The translations under genes and the position numbers were made by a program. Of a DNA stretch of 64,000 bases, positions 10,969 to 22,225 are shown one piece after another. Within the stretch, counting starts at the first letter, position 1. Each line of letters begins with the position of its first letter. The notes beneath the pieces were generated by a model. That model was not told the origin of the DNA. It ran no database searches and worked only from the letters and a program-made list of their open reading frames with translations. The stretch spans positions 4,712,001 through 4,776,000 of the forward strand of contig OZ005696.1 in assembly GCA_963930775.1 (NCBI GenBank). The letters are read 5' to 3'. Source of the DNA: Cliona cf. orientalis (Eukaryota; Porifera; Demospongiae; Clionaida; Clionaidae).

Positions 10969-11973
10969 GGTTAATAAGCGCATGCGCTTATCACTCTTGG
11001 GGTGAGGACATCGCCTAAAAGACAATGTGCGCTTAATAGAGAGTGAAGTTTTGGCCCAGCACGTTCGAGTGCTTAATCACAAAGCTAGCAAGTTATGAAC
11101 ACAGCGATTCATGGAATTGGGTCTATAATTATATATATACAACGAAAATATTTTTCAGAGCGATAATTTTCTTTTATAGTCCGTGTCATTACATGAGGGA
11201 ATGGATACGCATCTTGGAAGCGCCTGGTTGCTATGAACGCACGGCGCAGGCGGAGAAAAAGTCCGCACTACAAGGCTCAGGATTGGTCAGAACTGTAGGG
11301 TCGTGTGCACAAAGAAGAGTGGCCTTAATGCCTCGGGCCATAGCTACAGCTAGAGACGCATTTTGTCGATCGAACGATGGGCGCAAAAGCGCCACGCGTT
11401 TCGAGAGGCCGGCTTGCTGAGCAGGCGCTGGCACTAGCCACAGAGCCTCGAGCGAAGCGAGAGGCAAGGTCTGTTTTTTGTCATACCTGTCAGTAGTCCA
11501 GTAACAACGTTAGAGCAGAGTGAGAACGTCGCCATTGCACACTTAGTTGGAGGGGTGTGGTCTCTGCAACCGCTTCCATCTGCGCGTGCGCATGGTACTA
11601 ATGGGCCATGTTTGTGAGCATGTACTGTTATTAAATACATGATCATGCATGCTAGCCACGGTATCCCATGATTGTGACATTAAACATACTTGTAGTTCAT
11701 AAAAGTATGATCGGTAGCCATCGCTGGAAGAAAACCAGGAAAAATAGGTGACTTGTTTTGGTGAGACTCTCTTTGAAGTCAAGGTCTGGAGTCCAAACTC
11801 ATCTCAGTCGAACATCATAGTGTTGACTGTAGCTGACCTCGTGCAGCTGGCTATCCAAAAATAGGTTGTAACGGTGAATATTACTGTCCTCTTTTTTTTG
11901 GGCGCATGCACTTATTAGACAATATTTAACAACAGGAAGGAAGCATGCGCTCATTAAAATGCGCTTATTAACC
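10969..11973. mobile_element. Putative MITE with GGTTAATAAGCGCAT termini
   Basis: The left end ggttaataagcgcatgcgc and the right end (complement of ggttaataagcgcatttt) are inverted. The interior includes a block (11,220-11,470) that recurs inverted at 43,910-44,330. The 78-125-residue frames within it are not conserved. Boundaries are approximate. Confidence 0.45.
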
Positions 11974-12315
11974 AACCAGTCTTTACGGTAACTAGTGACT
12001 GGAATACAAAAATGGCCACAATATGGAACGTTTGGCAAGTTAGACGACTATCATAATATATGGAAGTTTGGAACTACAGTAGTCTACAGTAGTGGTCAAT
12101 AAAAAGTTTACGTTTGTACAAGGATCATTTCAGCATACTACCATAACGGTCTTGACGCCGTTCCGAGCAAACATTCAAGTGTCTTGCGCTGCGCGCATGC
12201 GTTACCAGATATTACTTATTGTGGGCGGATTGAACCGCCTAAGTACAGTACTAGTACAAACGAACGGACATGTGGATGTTTGTACGTGTAAAAAGGATGG
12301 TGTACTCAACTTACA

Positions 12316-13670
12316 AGCAGCGGATTCTCTTTTGGTTCAACCAAGGCTTAAATCCACCATCCATAGCCTAAGCGCTCGAGGAGGAGAGGTTGAGTTGCTC
12401 TAGGTGCGGCATCGCAAAGTTTCTAAAAGTATACCAAGCGACTGGTATGATCGCGAGACAGCCAGGTTTTGGTCGACCCAGCAAGATCACCACGAGATCA
12501 AGTGCGTCGTGGAGGAGCAGATGAGGCTAGATGACAAGACGACAGCCCACCAGCTACAGAAAGGCTACTCGATCTCCTTGAGAACTATTCTACGGTGTAG
12601 AACGGCTTTGGGCTGGACCTTCCGTGGCTCGGCTTATTGCCAGCTAATCAGAGAAGCAAACAAGACCAAGATACTTGCCTGGGCACAGCAGCACTTACAC
12701 AGCGGTTTTGAAGATGCGATATGGTCAGATGAGTGCACAGTGCAAATGGAGAGTCATCGCCGTTTTGAGTGTAGAAAACGCTGTGAGGCACCACGTCCCA
12801 AGCCAAGGTGAGATGTAGACAATTTGTATCATCTCTCAGATGTTCAAATTTAATTTTAATGTGTACATGTACATCCATACATAGACCCAAGCATCCAACA
12901 AAAGTCCATGTGTGGGCTGGGATCAGCGAGAGGGGAAGGACAAGAATTTGTGTGTTTGAAGGCATCATGAAGAAAGAATTGTTTGTCGAGATCCTGGATG
13001 GAACACTGCTACCATTCGTGAATGAAATCTACCCAAGTGGTCACAAGTTTATGCAAGATAACGACCCTTAGCATACATCTGGGTATGCAGAGCAGTGGGT
13101 GAGGGACAACGATATCCCACTGGTGGAAGACCCCCGCCAAGTCACCAGACCTGAATCCAATTGAAAACTTGTGGCATGAGCTCAAAGAGTACATTCCAGG
13201 CCTTCATTTAGAAACTTTCCCAAGGGGGGGCACAGCCGAGCTAGTATGACATCAAGGGGGGGGGGGCAAGACTGTTTTCCGTGCACACAATCTCTAGCGG
13301 GGTCTGGGGGCATGCTCCCCCAGAAAATTTTTGCATTCTGGACTCCCGGAGATTGCTTCTGGTGCACTCTCAGGCACTACATTTTGAATACTTAATATCA
13401 TGATTATTATTCACGTTAGGCGATTTCTTGACTTTATGCGTGTGATAGTACCAGCTTTATAAGGGGGGGGGGGGCAAGGGGGGGCGAGAGTTTATCAAGG
13501 GGGGGGGCGAGCGCCCCCCCCTGCCCCCCCTAAATGAAGCCCTGCATTCACCGTGAAGTCAAGCCCAAGACAAAGGATGAATTGATGGACGGAATTATTG
13601 AATTTTGGTCAACAGTAGATCAAGATAAATGCATAAAGTACATTAGATTAGACACCTAAAAAAGTAATAC
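12316..13670 (+). pseudogene. Tc1-like DD34E transposase, copy A (decayed)
   Basis: Frames spliced across a 77-bp intron (12,808-12,884, gtgaga...tacatag) give a helix-turn-helix region with a GRPSK-like linker, then AIWSDECTVQME (first Asp), HPTKVHVWAGIS, FMQDNDP (second Asp) and PIENLWHELKEY (catalytic Glu at D+34). This is the Tc1 lineage of the Tc1/mariner superfamily, a nuclear cut-and-paste transposase. It is dead: there are frameshifts in the N-terminal part, a TAG directly after QDNDP, a frameshift before PIEN, and a 348-bp hAT MITE in the last exon at 13,197. Without the MITE the protein continues HREVKPKTK as in copy B. Confidence 0.85.
13197..13544. mobile_element. hAT-type MITE with 5-bp target duplication CATTC
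   Basis: Termini CAGGCCTTCATTTAG and CTAAATGAAGCCCTG are inverted and flanked by CATTC on both sides (13,192-13,196 and 13,545-13,549). Removing it restores the Tc1 transposase frame exactly. The interior is dominated by G runs at the left and C runs at the right. CAGG...CCTG ends suit hAT; 5-bp duplications are known from some hAT subgroups. A second element of this style is at 45,554-45,805. Confidence 0.8.
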
Positions 13671-13879
13671 CAAGTTATAGAACTAAATGTTGCTGCTACT
13701 GGTTATTATGAAGCAGTGCTGATCATTATTTTTTTTTAATTGATCTAACAATGTGTCAGGCCGACAGAGGATTTGCTCGGACATTGTCGGACAACAATTA
13801 TTTAATTAAAATTATGATAATGAGTATTATGATTGAGTAAATTTGCATGATCCATGGATATACATGTACAAAACCATGA

Positions 13880-16134
13880 TTAGTCTGAATCAAACGAGTC
13901 ATCCCAGTCATCCAAACTAAACTTGTCGACTGTAAAATCTGAGGATGCCTATGAAGAAGAGGGTTCACATGATGATGACTGGGAACTTGTGGTCTTGGGT
14001 CTGTACTCCTTTCTAGGTTAACTCTCCTAGTTGTTTTACAATCATCCCACCAATGTTTGACAGCTCTGTCAGGTGAAAATGTGGCAAGAGGTGGGCCTTC
14101 CACTTGAATTTCAAGAAGGTCTGAGAGAGTCGAGTACTGGTGTGCAAAGAGGTCCTCCTGTCAGTTTTTATAATCTTCATTATAGAGAAGATCCTCTCGA
14201 CACTGCCATTAGAGAAAGGTAAGCTAAAAACAAGTTCACTAAGAGCTAAGATGTTCCTCCACTTTTCCACATCTGGAGCTGTGTGAAGTCTGTAGTAGAT
14301 TTTTGGTCAATCCTGAGATAGTTCCTTGCATAGTCTACTGCTTCTTCGATTTCATCCTGAATGGATGCTAGGCTTGCACCTGCTGCCTCCAAGGGCTCCC
14401 TAAAGTGTGTTGATAGATATTCTATGGCACTCTTTATGCTAGCCATGTCATCTTCATCAGTCTCTGTTTGAAAGCAATGCCAGCTCTGTGTATCCAAAAA
14501 AGCCAAGGCTGATTGCAGCAGCTGTACATCAGACCACTCCAGTCTACTTCTAATTTGTGTGGCTAATTTTTGAGAGCTGTGTGTTCACACTGACTCAAAA
14601 CTGATTCACTGTATCTATGAAGAACTGTTCCTTGATAAATGTGATCTTCACCTTTGTCCTTAATCTTGGAACACACCAACTTGGGAAGCTGCCACTGCAG
14701 AAGATCATTTTCTGCCAAGGTTTTGAGTAACTTACTTCATTTGAGTACTGACTTAATGCCACCGACAATATCCAAATGATCATTTTGAAGACTCAAGCTA
14801 AGACAGGCTGGAGTTTTTAATACGCTGCACCAATAAGCATCCCCACTTCTGAAGATATCCTTTAAGTTTAGCTCAATAATCACTCCTGATACTTTTATCC
14901 TCTACAAGCGTATGAAGGTGGTTGATGTATGCACCATACCTGTCGATGAACCTTTGCAGTGCTTTTCGCTTGTGGATGATCCATTTGCTGCCTTGAGATC
15001 TAAGCTAATTTCCACCTTTCGGGAACTCGAACACCTCGTTACGATCTTCCACAATATCCGACAGCTCTCTGGACTTTTTTGGAGACTTCAATAAGATAAT
15101 AAAGTCGAAGAAGCATGTCATCGATGTCTTTGAAGAGTTGGCTTAGAGAGCATCTTTACATGCAAGCTCTAAACGATGTGCAAACCACCATGCCCAAAAC
15201 ATCCAGGGACATACTTGCTGTATTTTTCCCATCATTCATTCCATTCTGCTCGGACACGTTCACAGAAGCACCATCTGTTCCTCCACCAATCAAAACTGGT
15301 TCAATAAGAACACTTGCTTTGTCTTGGATATTCGTGATGCCCATCTTCCTCAAAGCCCTACCAAGACATTCGATTAGTCCATCGGCATCAGCCTTTTTGG
15401 CTCTTGCAAAGATAAAAATCTAGCACGTGTTCCAATCTCTTCTGCCTCAGTATCCTTTACAGAGTAGAGGATAATGATAAGCTGATCTTCCACATTACCT
15501 TTATCAGTGGAGCCATCCATCAGAAAGCTATAAAAATAGGAAGTTGAAAGAGACTCGAAAAGCTCTTGTCGCTGTCCCTCAGCTATGTAATGGCTCAACA
15601 ACTTTGCAGAGTCCTTGGTCTTGTACGCTTGACCAAGGTCCACACCGTGTCTTAGTTTCAATTCATGGAGAGCAGGGTATTTTGCGAAGGCCAAGCATTC
15701 TCTGGCCATAACATAGCAGATATCAAACTTTTTATTCATGCGATCTTGCGTTGCCTTGTCCATGTTGAGAAGGCCTCGTGCAATAGACGTGCCAGAACCC
15801 TTCCTTGCGTTCATGGCAGCCCCGTGCTGGTCACTCTTAGCATGGTCAATTACACAGCTGATTTTGTGATTCGTTGAACCGTTGATCCAAACATCTGAGT
15901 AGTTCTTCATGCCGATTATCCTAGCCTCGTTCGTTCTGCACACGTTGCACCACAGCATATCAACGACAGTGGGGTTGCTTTTATCCGTATCACAGCGTAA
16001 CCAAGTCATTGTCTGGTGTTTTCGTTCGAGTTGTGCTTGCATTTTTCAAATGTAGCCAGGCTTACTTGGTGACGCTTTGGCTTCTTGCTCGGACCTGAGT
16101 CGTCGCTCTCCGTTGCTTCATAGCCACGCTTCAT
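13880..16134 (-). pseudogene. hAT transposase (ZNF862-like type), frameshifted
   Basis: Reading right to left: start ATG at 16,134 with a basic stretch GPSKKPKRHQ, a C-x2-C...H-x5-H zinc finger (WCNVC ... HAKSDQH), the core with MDGSTDKGNVEDQLI and PVLIGGGTDGASVNVSEQNG, then the hAT C-terminal dimerisation region with LVFSLPFSNGSVERIFSIMK, and an acidic tail ending at 13,880. These are hallmarks of hAT transposases with a ZNF862-like body. At least three frame changes are needed (near 16,040, 15,360 and 14,500-14,600), so it is inactive. The region 14,590-15,150 is poorly conserved. Element termini were not identified confidently. Confidence 0.8.
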
Positions 16135-16246
16135 CCTTCTCGAAGTCACAACATTGAACACGAGGTAAAATGGGTGTGGTCACAACGTGCAACTTGCATA
16201 CGCATGCGCACATTAAGTATTATTCAGGTATTACACGTTTGCTAAC

Positions 16247-16264
16247 GGGGGGGGGGGGGGGGGG
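16247..16264. repeat. Poly-G tract (18 bp)
   Basis: A G homopolymer between the hAT remnant and the palindrome/minisatellite block. Confidence 0.95.
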
Positions 16265-16414
16265 AATCGTCCAGACATACTGTCAGACCAGGACTAAAAA
16301 TGACCGGACGTGTGACCTATTGACTCGGGAGAGAAGAGTGCAGGGGTACACCTTTCTTCCATTAATAGGTAGATTCAGGAAAACATGAGTGTGGGGGTAC
16401 GCTCTTTCTTGATT

Positions 16415-16625
16415 TAGGTATACACTCCTTCAGTGCATGAACACTAGGTAGCTAATTATCGGCAATTATCACTGCCAGTGCATGCACATTAATGACCATG
16501 CATCTGAGTGTAAGATAACATAGCTACTACATGCACACATATTAATGTGAATGCATTGGCAGTGATAATTGCCAATAATTAGCTAGCTAGTGCCATCATG
16601 TACTGAAGGAGTGTATACCTAAGTC
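16415..16625. repeat. Large imperfect palindrome
   Basis: The left arm runs aggtatacactccttcagt ... tagctaattatcggcaattatcac. The right arm is its inverted copy, ending actgaaggagtgtatacct, with arms of about 80 bp around a 50-bp centre. It could form a cruciform or be a MITE of its own. Non-coding. Confidence 0.75.
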
Positions 16626-17155
16626 ACGAAAGAGCGTACCCCCACGCTAATGCTTTCCCGAATCTAAATAATACTGGAAAGGAAGAGTATACCCCTGCAC
16701 TCTTCCCTCGCCGCTTACAACAGGCAAGAAAGAGTGTACCCTCACACTAATGCTTTCCCGAATCTACCTATTACTGGAAAGAAAGAGTGTACCCTTACAC
16801 TCTTGTCTCCCAGTTTACTAACAGGCAAGAATGAGTGTACCCCCACACTATTGCTCTCCCGACTTTTACTAACACTAGAAAGAAAGCGTGTACCCCTGCA
16901 CTCTTTTTTCCCTGCTTACTAACAGGCAAGAAAGAGTGTACCCCCACACTATTGCTCTCCTGAATCTAACTAATGCTGGAAAGAAAGAGTGTACCCCTGC
17001 ACTCTTCTCTCCCTGCTTATTAACAGGCAAGAAAGAGTGTACCCCCGCACTCTCCTCTTCCCGATAGTAACTGGCCAGAAAGAGTGTACCCCTACAACGG
17101 CAGCTTTCCCGTTATACTGGCAGGAAAGAGTGTAGGGGTACACTCTTTCCTTGAC
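16625..17155. repeat. Minisatellite, about 101-bp unit
   Basis: Aggcaagaaagagtgtaccc recurs near 16,722, 16,823, 16,924 and 17,026. Each unit consists of two half-units of about 50 bp, both containing gaaagagtgtacccc. An inverted version of the half-unit occurs at 16,330-16,415, before the palindrome. It sits just downstream of the BEN gene stop region on the - strand. Confidence 0.8.
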
Positions 17156-17210
17156 GCTGGAGCAAATCTTTGAATAGTGTAATATTGTACAGATCCCGAT
17201 GGCCTTATTG

Positions 17211-17582
17211 TCAAACTTTTGCATTGGTTCTTAAACGTTTACAAGCTTGTCCTGTTGATGCTTGACACTTTTTCCACAGCGGTTCAAATTCTTGTGGAGA
17301 ATGCCAGAACCGAGGGAACTGCATGAAAAGAGCATGCTTAAGCTGCTTTAGCTCCTCCTCAGGTAGCCCTGGGTAATCCTGCTCACCTGCGACTATACAC
17401 TGCATGAGCACATCGTCACCAAAGAAGGCCTCCCTAGCCAATTTGGTTGCTAGAGTACCAACCTTGCTTTCATAAATGAGACCTCGAAAGACAGTAGTTG
17501 CCTGCAGCAATTGGTCTTTGTTGATGGCTGATGACGGTAACTTGATTACCGCTACTTTCCTTTTAGATGGGGCTGGGCACAC
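17211..17582 (-). CDS. BEN-domain exon of the element-encoded gene, copy A
   Basis: This 124-codon open frame carries a basic start (CPAPSKRKVAVIK) and a C-terminal module with KVGTLATKLAREAFFGDD, LPEEELKQLKHALF, FPRFWHSPQEFEPLWKKC and ACKRLR, the layout of BEN domains (helical DNA- or protein-binding modules of chromatin proteins). The copy at 29,497-29,790 preserves the same signature (FPQYWRSPQEFEPVWNGC). Upstream on the same strand are a Pro-rich linker and coiled coil, then exons up to 24,628. It is open by itself, but the linker's poly-C tracts put it out of frame with the preceding exon unless the homopolymer lengths are wrong. BEN assignment is by motif recognition. Confidence 0.7.
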   Translation of the reverse strand: MCPAPSKRKVAVIKLPSSAINKDQLLQATTVFRGLIYESKVGTLATKLAREAFFGDDVLMQCIVAGEQDYPGLPEEELKQLKHALFMQFPRFWHSPQEFEPLWKKCQASTGQACKRLRTNAKV

Positions 17583-18384
17583 TGGCTAACTCCACTGACA
17601 CTGCCAGGGGGGGGGGGGGGGTGGTGGTACTTTGGCTGGAGAGGCCGGAAATGGTTTCGAGGAGGTGGGGGGGGGGGTGGGGGAATATCTGCTCCAAGGT
17701 TACGTTTACCAGTGGCATGGTCTTGGAGATTATCCTTACGGAAAGAATGGTGAGGTGGTGGATGGTTGGTGGATAAGGCAAGATCCGATCCATCATTCTC
17801 ATCCTCAAACGAATCAAGTCCCAAGAAATTATCACTCTCCTCTAGAAATGGAGGAGGGGATTGTCGTGATGGAGTATACAGACTGTGTGGTATGGGTTGC
17901 GGATCATGTGTAGCTGCTTATGCTGGAATATACGGAGGTGGGTGATTCCTGGGTGTTGTAGGACCTCCAGGGGAGTTGAAACTGAGGTCGAAGGAGGTAT
18001 CCAGCCTTGGAGGAGGAGGGATACAGACAGGTTGAAGACTGAGAAATGAGTGTTCGCAATAAGTGTATGAATTATCCAGTGCAGCAAGCCTCTCAAAAGT
18101 CTGCTGTTGGTCTCTCATGATGGAGTGTTGCATCTCAATGACGTACTTGGCCTGACTCCAACGTGGTTACTCTTTCCATGAAATCTTGAATTTCTGCCTC
18201 CTGAGTGAGGAAGTCTGTACCTTCTGATTCCTTATCCACTAACGAGGTGGTGGACAAAGACAGTGATGTTCCATGCACAAATGGAATTCGAGGTGGACTG
18301 GACTTTCTGGATGCTACTCCAGTCAAATCAATAATACTCGCACCTGTATTGAATAAATGGAGACATATATACATGTATGTAGTA

Positions 18385-18621
18385 ATCAGCTTTTTGATGA
18401 TGGGAAATGAGGGGGGAGGGGGGATAAAAGCAGACTACATGTACTACATGTATGCATGTACATGTAGCATGCCAATGGTATCCTGTAACCAGGTTAGCAC
18501 CAAGTACAATTACATGTAGGTTGGGAGCTGTTCTGTGCTTTGCAGGTCAGTTGTCTAGGAAAAGTCAAAAAAGTACCTTCTGTAATTGTATAAACTGACA
18601 GCCTTTGTGACTTGTAGTATC
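18385..18621. other. Intron sequence of the BEN gene
   Basis: Contains repeated tacatgta words and a short G-rich block. No gene seen. Confidence 0.5.
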
Positions 18622-20580
18622 ATGGAGTCGGTAGACTCTATAAGTAGGGATGGCCCGGATATGCCATATATGTAATACATTACAAATATCTCAAAATAGG
18701 TAATTGTGTGAAATTTCTAAGTGTGAAAATCAGAATCTCCAGCAAATTATCTAACAAGACCAAGATCATTCATGAAATCAATTGCAGAACCAGATATTCC
18801 AAAAAAATGGCCATTTCTCAATCTTTCTTTCTTTCAAGGAGACCAGAACACTAAGCAGAAAAAAAAAATTTTTATCCAAAAACCACCATAAATAATATAA
18901 TCGAGCTGGATGCATAGTGGAACCATACAATGCAAGCAGGCAGCCTAAATTTCAATTTTGTCAAAAAGTTGGTAAAGGTCGTCACGTTTATGTGCGCGCA
19001 TAGCCCCGCCCCTCACGTAGTGCGTGGGCGGAAACATTGCAAACGCATGGCTTCGCTGTACAAACATATGGGGAAACTTCAAGGGCCGTAACTTTAATTC
19101 TAAGGTGTGAATCAAAATTCCTAAAGGTCAAATCTCTGCATTCGATACATTCTGCGCGCCGGTGCAAAAATTATGTCCCCAAGTGCTCCCAGTTCCCCCC
19201 TGAATTAATTAATTAAAATCTTTTTTTTCTACTTAGTGTTTCAAGCTATCGTGCACACTAAGCAGAAAAAAATTATCCAGAAAACCACATAATACACCTA
19301 GGATGCACAGTAGAGCCATACAAAGCAAGTAAACAACCTAGGATGCACAGTAAAGCCGTACAAAGCAAGCAAACCACCTATACTCCAATTTTGAAAATTT
19401 TTCTAAATAATGCACACCACGGGTATTCTCCGTTTTTCACATAGCGCGTGGGCGGAAAACGTTGCAAACGCATGGCTTCCCTATACAAACATATGGGAAA
19501 ACTTTAAAGGGCCGTAACTTTAATTCTAAGGCATGAATCAAAAGTCCCCAAGGTCAAATCTCTAGTTTCAACCCATTTTGCGTGCCCATGTAAAAATTAT
19601 CTCCCGAAGTGCTCCCAAACCCCCCGTGAATTTTTATTTATTTTTTTTTTTCAAGGAGACCAGAACACTAAGCAGAAAAAAAAACTTTGTCCAGAAATGC
19701 CACATAGTCGAGCTGGATGCTTAGTAGAGCCATACAATGCAAGCAGACAGCTTATTCTCGAATTTTGACCATGTTTGGTAAAGGTCGTCACATCTATGTG
19801 CGCGCGCGTGGCCCCGTCCCTCACGTAGCGCATGGGCGGAAAACATTGCAAATGCATGGCTTCCTATACAAACGTATGGGGATACTTCAAAGGGCCATAA
19901 CTTTAATTCTAAGGTGTGAATCAAAATTCTTTCAGGTCAAATCTCTAGTTTCGACTCATTCTGCGTGCCCATGTAAAAATTATCCCCCCGAAGTACTCCC
20001 AAATCCTCCATGAATTACATTATTTAAATTTACTTTTTTTTCTACTTAGTGTGTAATAACTATCTTTCTTTCTCATTTCCGGGACTAGCTCAAGACTATC
20101 TGGACCTCTCTCACCTTAGTTCTCATATAAATTCACTCTATTTTGTAGCGCGCAGTGCAGTGGCACGCTAGTTTGGCGTTATCTCGACAACCGTACGTAA
20201 TGGTGGGTGTGTACAGCGCATTATCGAATGGGTGTGTCTGATACACCATTTTGTGATATAATGCGCATGCTCAGAATATGTTGCTTTGGTGAAGTCATGT
20301 GACAGCGCCTGACCCTAGGCACCTAGGCAAGCTAGCTATTTACTCGTACATCGCTAACGTGTGCAACGGCGTGCTGGACCGATCATGGATGTGAAGGTTC
20401 AAGGCTCGAGGAGCGGTAAGGCGCTAGGCATAGGCGAGTTACTCGCTAGTGCTACGCTGAATCGATCATAGCCTCGTACCCAGGCCTGGGTACGAGGCTA
20501 AATCGATCATAGATATCATACCATCATACGAAGGCACAAGGCTTGAGGAGCGGTATTAAACGTACAGATCATAAAATTAT
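18622..20580. mobile_element. Dispersed repeat E, third copy, carrying a tandem array
   Basis: It begins gtcggtagactctataagta-gggatgg and proceeds through the same arm as 4,961-5,565 to the ctttctttctttcaagg block. It is then interrupted by three tandem 400-bp units and resumes at tctttctttctcatttcc (about 20,062), with the inner E sequence in inverted order relative to 4,140-4,960. No gene found. A perfect 32-bp hairpin (tagcctcgtacccagg and complement) lies near 20,475. Confidence 0.55.
18845..20052. repeat. Three tandem units of about 405 bp
   Basis: Each unit begins cactaagcagaaaaaa, contains ccatacaa-gcaag, gcgtgggcggaaa, agggccgtaactttaattct and ctcccgaagtgctccc-like blocks in the same order, and the last ends ttttctacttagtg, an inverted copy of the start. 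This could be a MITE that amplified head to tail. Frames inside (98, 68 and 67 residues) are not conserved between units. Confidence 0.8.
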
Positions 20581-20991
20581 CCCGGGTAGCTAGCTCGCGA
20601 CTGCCAATAGTAAAACTTAGAACTTGGTTTTCTCCCAAAGCGGAAAAGTCTCATCACTACTTGGGCCGCCTAAAGCAGCCTTCTTTATCATCCTGTTCAT
20701 CGTCATAATAGTAGTATTATTATGAACGCACGTTATTGAGGGGCGTGGCAAAGGCAAACCGTGTAAGATGGCATTGATAAATTTAATACACTAAGTGCAA
20801 TAAAAAAGAATAGAAACAAGTATAAAAACGATTGAATAAAATTGAAGAATGAAGTAGGGATGGCAGGATCAAAAAGTACACAAATAAGAGATAATCGCAT
20901 CTACGGAGGTTTGCAGGTTGGTTGAGAATTCAAGTATCACGCATGTGTGTAAGCCTTAACCCTTGAACCTATCCGCCTTGGCCAAATCAAC

Positions 20992-22146
20992 ATGGAAAGG
21001 AGTCAAAGCCCTGAATCCAGTGGATGCAAGGTGTCTGTCACCGTAAATAATGAATCGACAACTTCGAATGTGGGGCGTGTTGGAGGTGGCAGACAGTTAG
21101 TGACAATTACTCCTCTTCCTCCTGGTGCTGCAGTTAAAAGGCCGTCCTTCAATCCGACGCCACGTGCTCATCGGCCATCTAGTGCTGTCATCATTCAGCC
21201 ACTGACTGCCACTGCACAACAGCTTCTACCTGCTAATGTTTTCCAGCATTCTGGAGGACCACGGCAAGTTGCTAATAAACTAGACAAGGTTTTTTTGAAG
21301 GCAACATACAAGGGACAGAAAGAAGTCAAAAAGTTTACCCTTCGTAATGTTGATCCTACGTTGATGACGTCATCTAGTGACCTCAAGGATTTAATTAAGA
21401 CCAACTTTCACGACGATATTAAGTCTGGAGACTTTGATGTTGGCTATATGGTGGGAACTGAGATCATCAGAGTCCGGACAGAAGAAGATTTAAAAGAAAT
21501 GTGGGGTGAGATAAGGAAGAATCGGTGTACAGCCCTCTGGTGTGATGGCCTGGTTGATGATGAGAGTGGCAAGTCCAGTAAATCAAGTAAACCTGGACGT
21601 AAAAGAAAGCATGCAGCATCTGATGAGGAATCAGATTACGAGGCAACTTCAAGTCAGTCAACAAAGACACAGAAAAAGAAGAAGATGGGTAATGAAACTA
21701 AAGTGCAGGAAGTAGTAGACAGCCTTAAATCAAAGCATGGAACCAAGTACACAGTCTTACAGTTACGAATATGGGCTGAGCTAGTATCCAGTGGCCTGTA
21801 CACTAGCATTGAGGAACCGCCATGCAATAATTCAATGTTCCAAAGAGCTGGGGGTGGTTCCAGTAGTAAGAAAAAGCAAGATCGAAGTGGGTCTGGTGTT
21901 GCTCAAGCCCTGACCGCATTTACCCAAGTTCTCACTGGTGCTACAAAAGCAGTATCAGTACCATCATCTGGTCAGGGAGTGAGTTCAAGTAGCCCGGCAA
22001 GGCTGATTGACAGCCGATCAAAGCTCTACAAACAACTATCTGAACTACAGAACTTAAAGAGTGCTGGAATACTTACCGATAGTGTGTATGCCACTGAAAA
22101 AGAGACAATAATGGATTTGTTGAAGCTGCTAAAGGGAAAGTATTAA
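20992..22146 (+). CDS. Accessory protein of the IS630-like element (Ubl/PB1-like + tail motif)
   Basis: An intact 384-codon ORF with a good ATG, 88 bp from the left terminus. Low-complexity N-terminus (1-95). A compact region at about 97-187 starts KVFLKATYKGQKEVKKFTL and looks like a PB1/ubiquitin-like fold (beta strands, then EEDLKEMWGEI). Two basic clusters (PGRKRKH at 201-207, KTQKKKKM at 225-232) are likely nuclear signals. A conserved-looking block TVLQLRIWAELVSSGLYTSI is at 254-273. The C-terminal 345-381, LYKQLSELQNLKSAGILTDS and on, resembles a SHOCT-type short domain. The function is unknown. By position it may help the transposase bind DNA or enter the nucleus. A homologous fragment lies at 34,960-35,200. 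Domain calls are by eye. Confidence 0.75.
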   Translation: MERSQSPESSGCKVSVTVNNESTTSNVGRVGGGRQLVTITPLPPGAAVKRPSFNPTPRAHRPSSAVIIQPLTATAQQLLPANVFQHSGGPRQVANKLDKVFLKATYKGQKEVKKFTLRNVDPTLMTSSSDLKDLIKTNFHDDIKSGDFDVGYMVGTEIIRVRTEEDLKEMWGEIRKNRCTALWCDGLVDDESGKSSKSSKPGRKRKHAASDEESDYEATSSQSTKTQKKKKMGNETKVQEVVDSLKSKHGTKYTVLQLRIWAELVSSGLYTSIEEPPCNNSMFQRAGGGSSSKKKQDRSGSGVAQALTAFTQVLTGATKAVSVPSSGQGVSSSSPARLIDSRSKLYKQLSELQNLKSAGILTDSVYATEKETIMDLLKLLKGKY

Positions 22147-22225
22147 TTATTAGTACAATGTCACTTTTTTGCAGACTCATAGTACATGATATTCACTATG
22201 ATATTAAAATTCTTGATGCTATCAA

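Noticed and set aside
15115-15423. 102-residue + strand ORF
   Set aside because: Shadow of the hAT transposase coding on the opposite strand.
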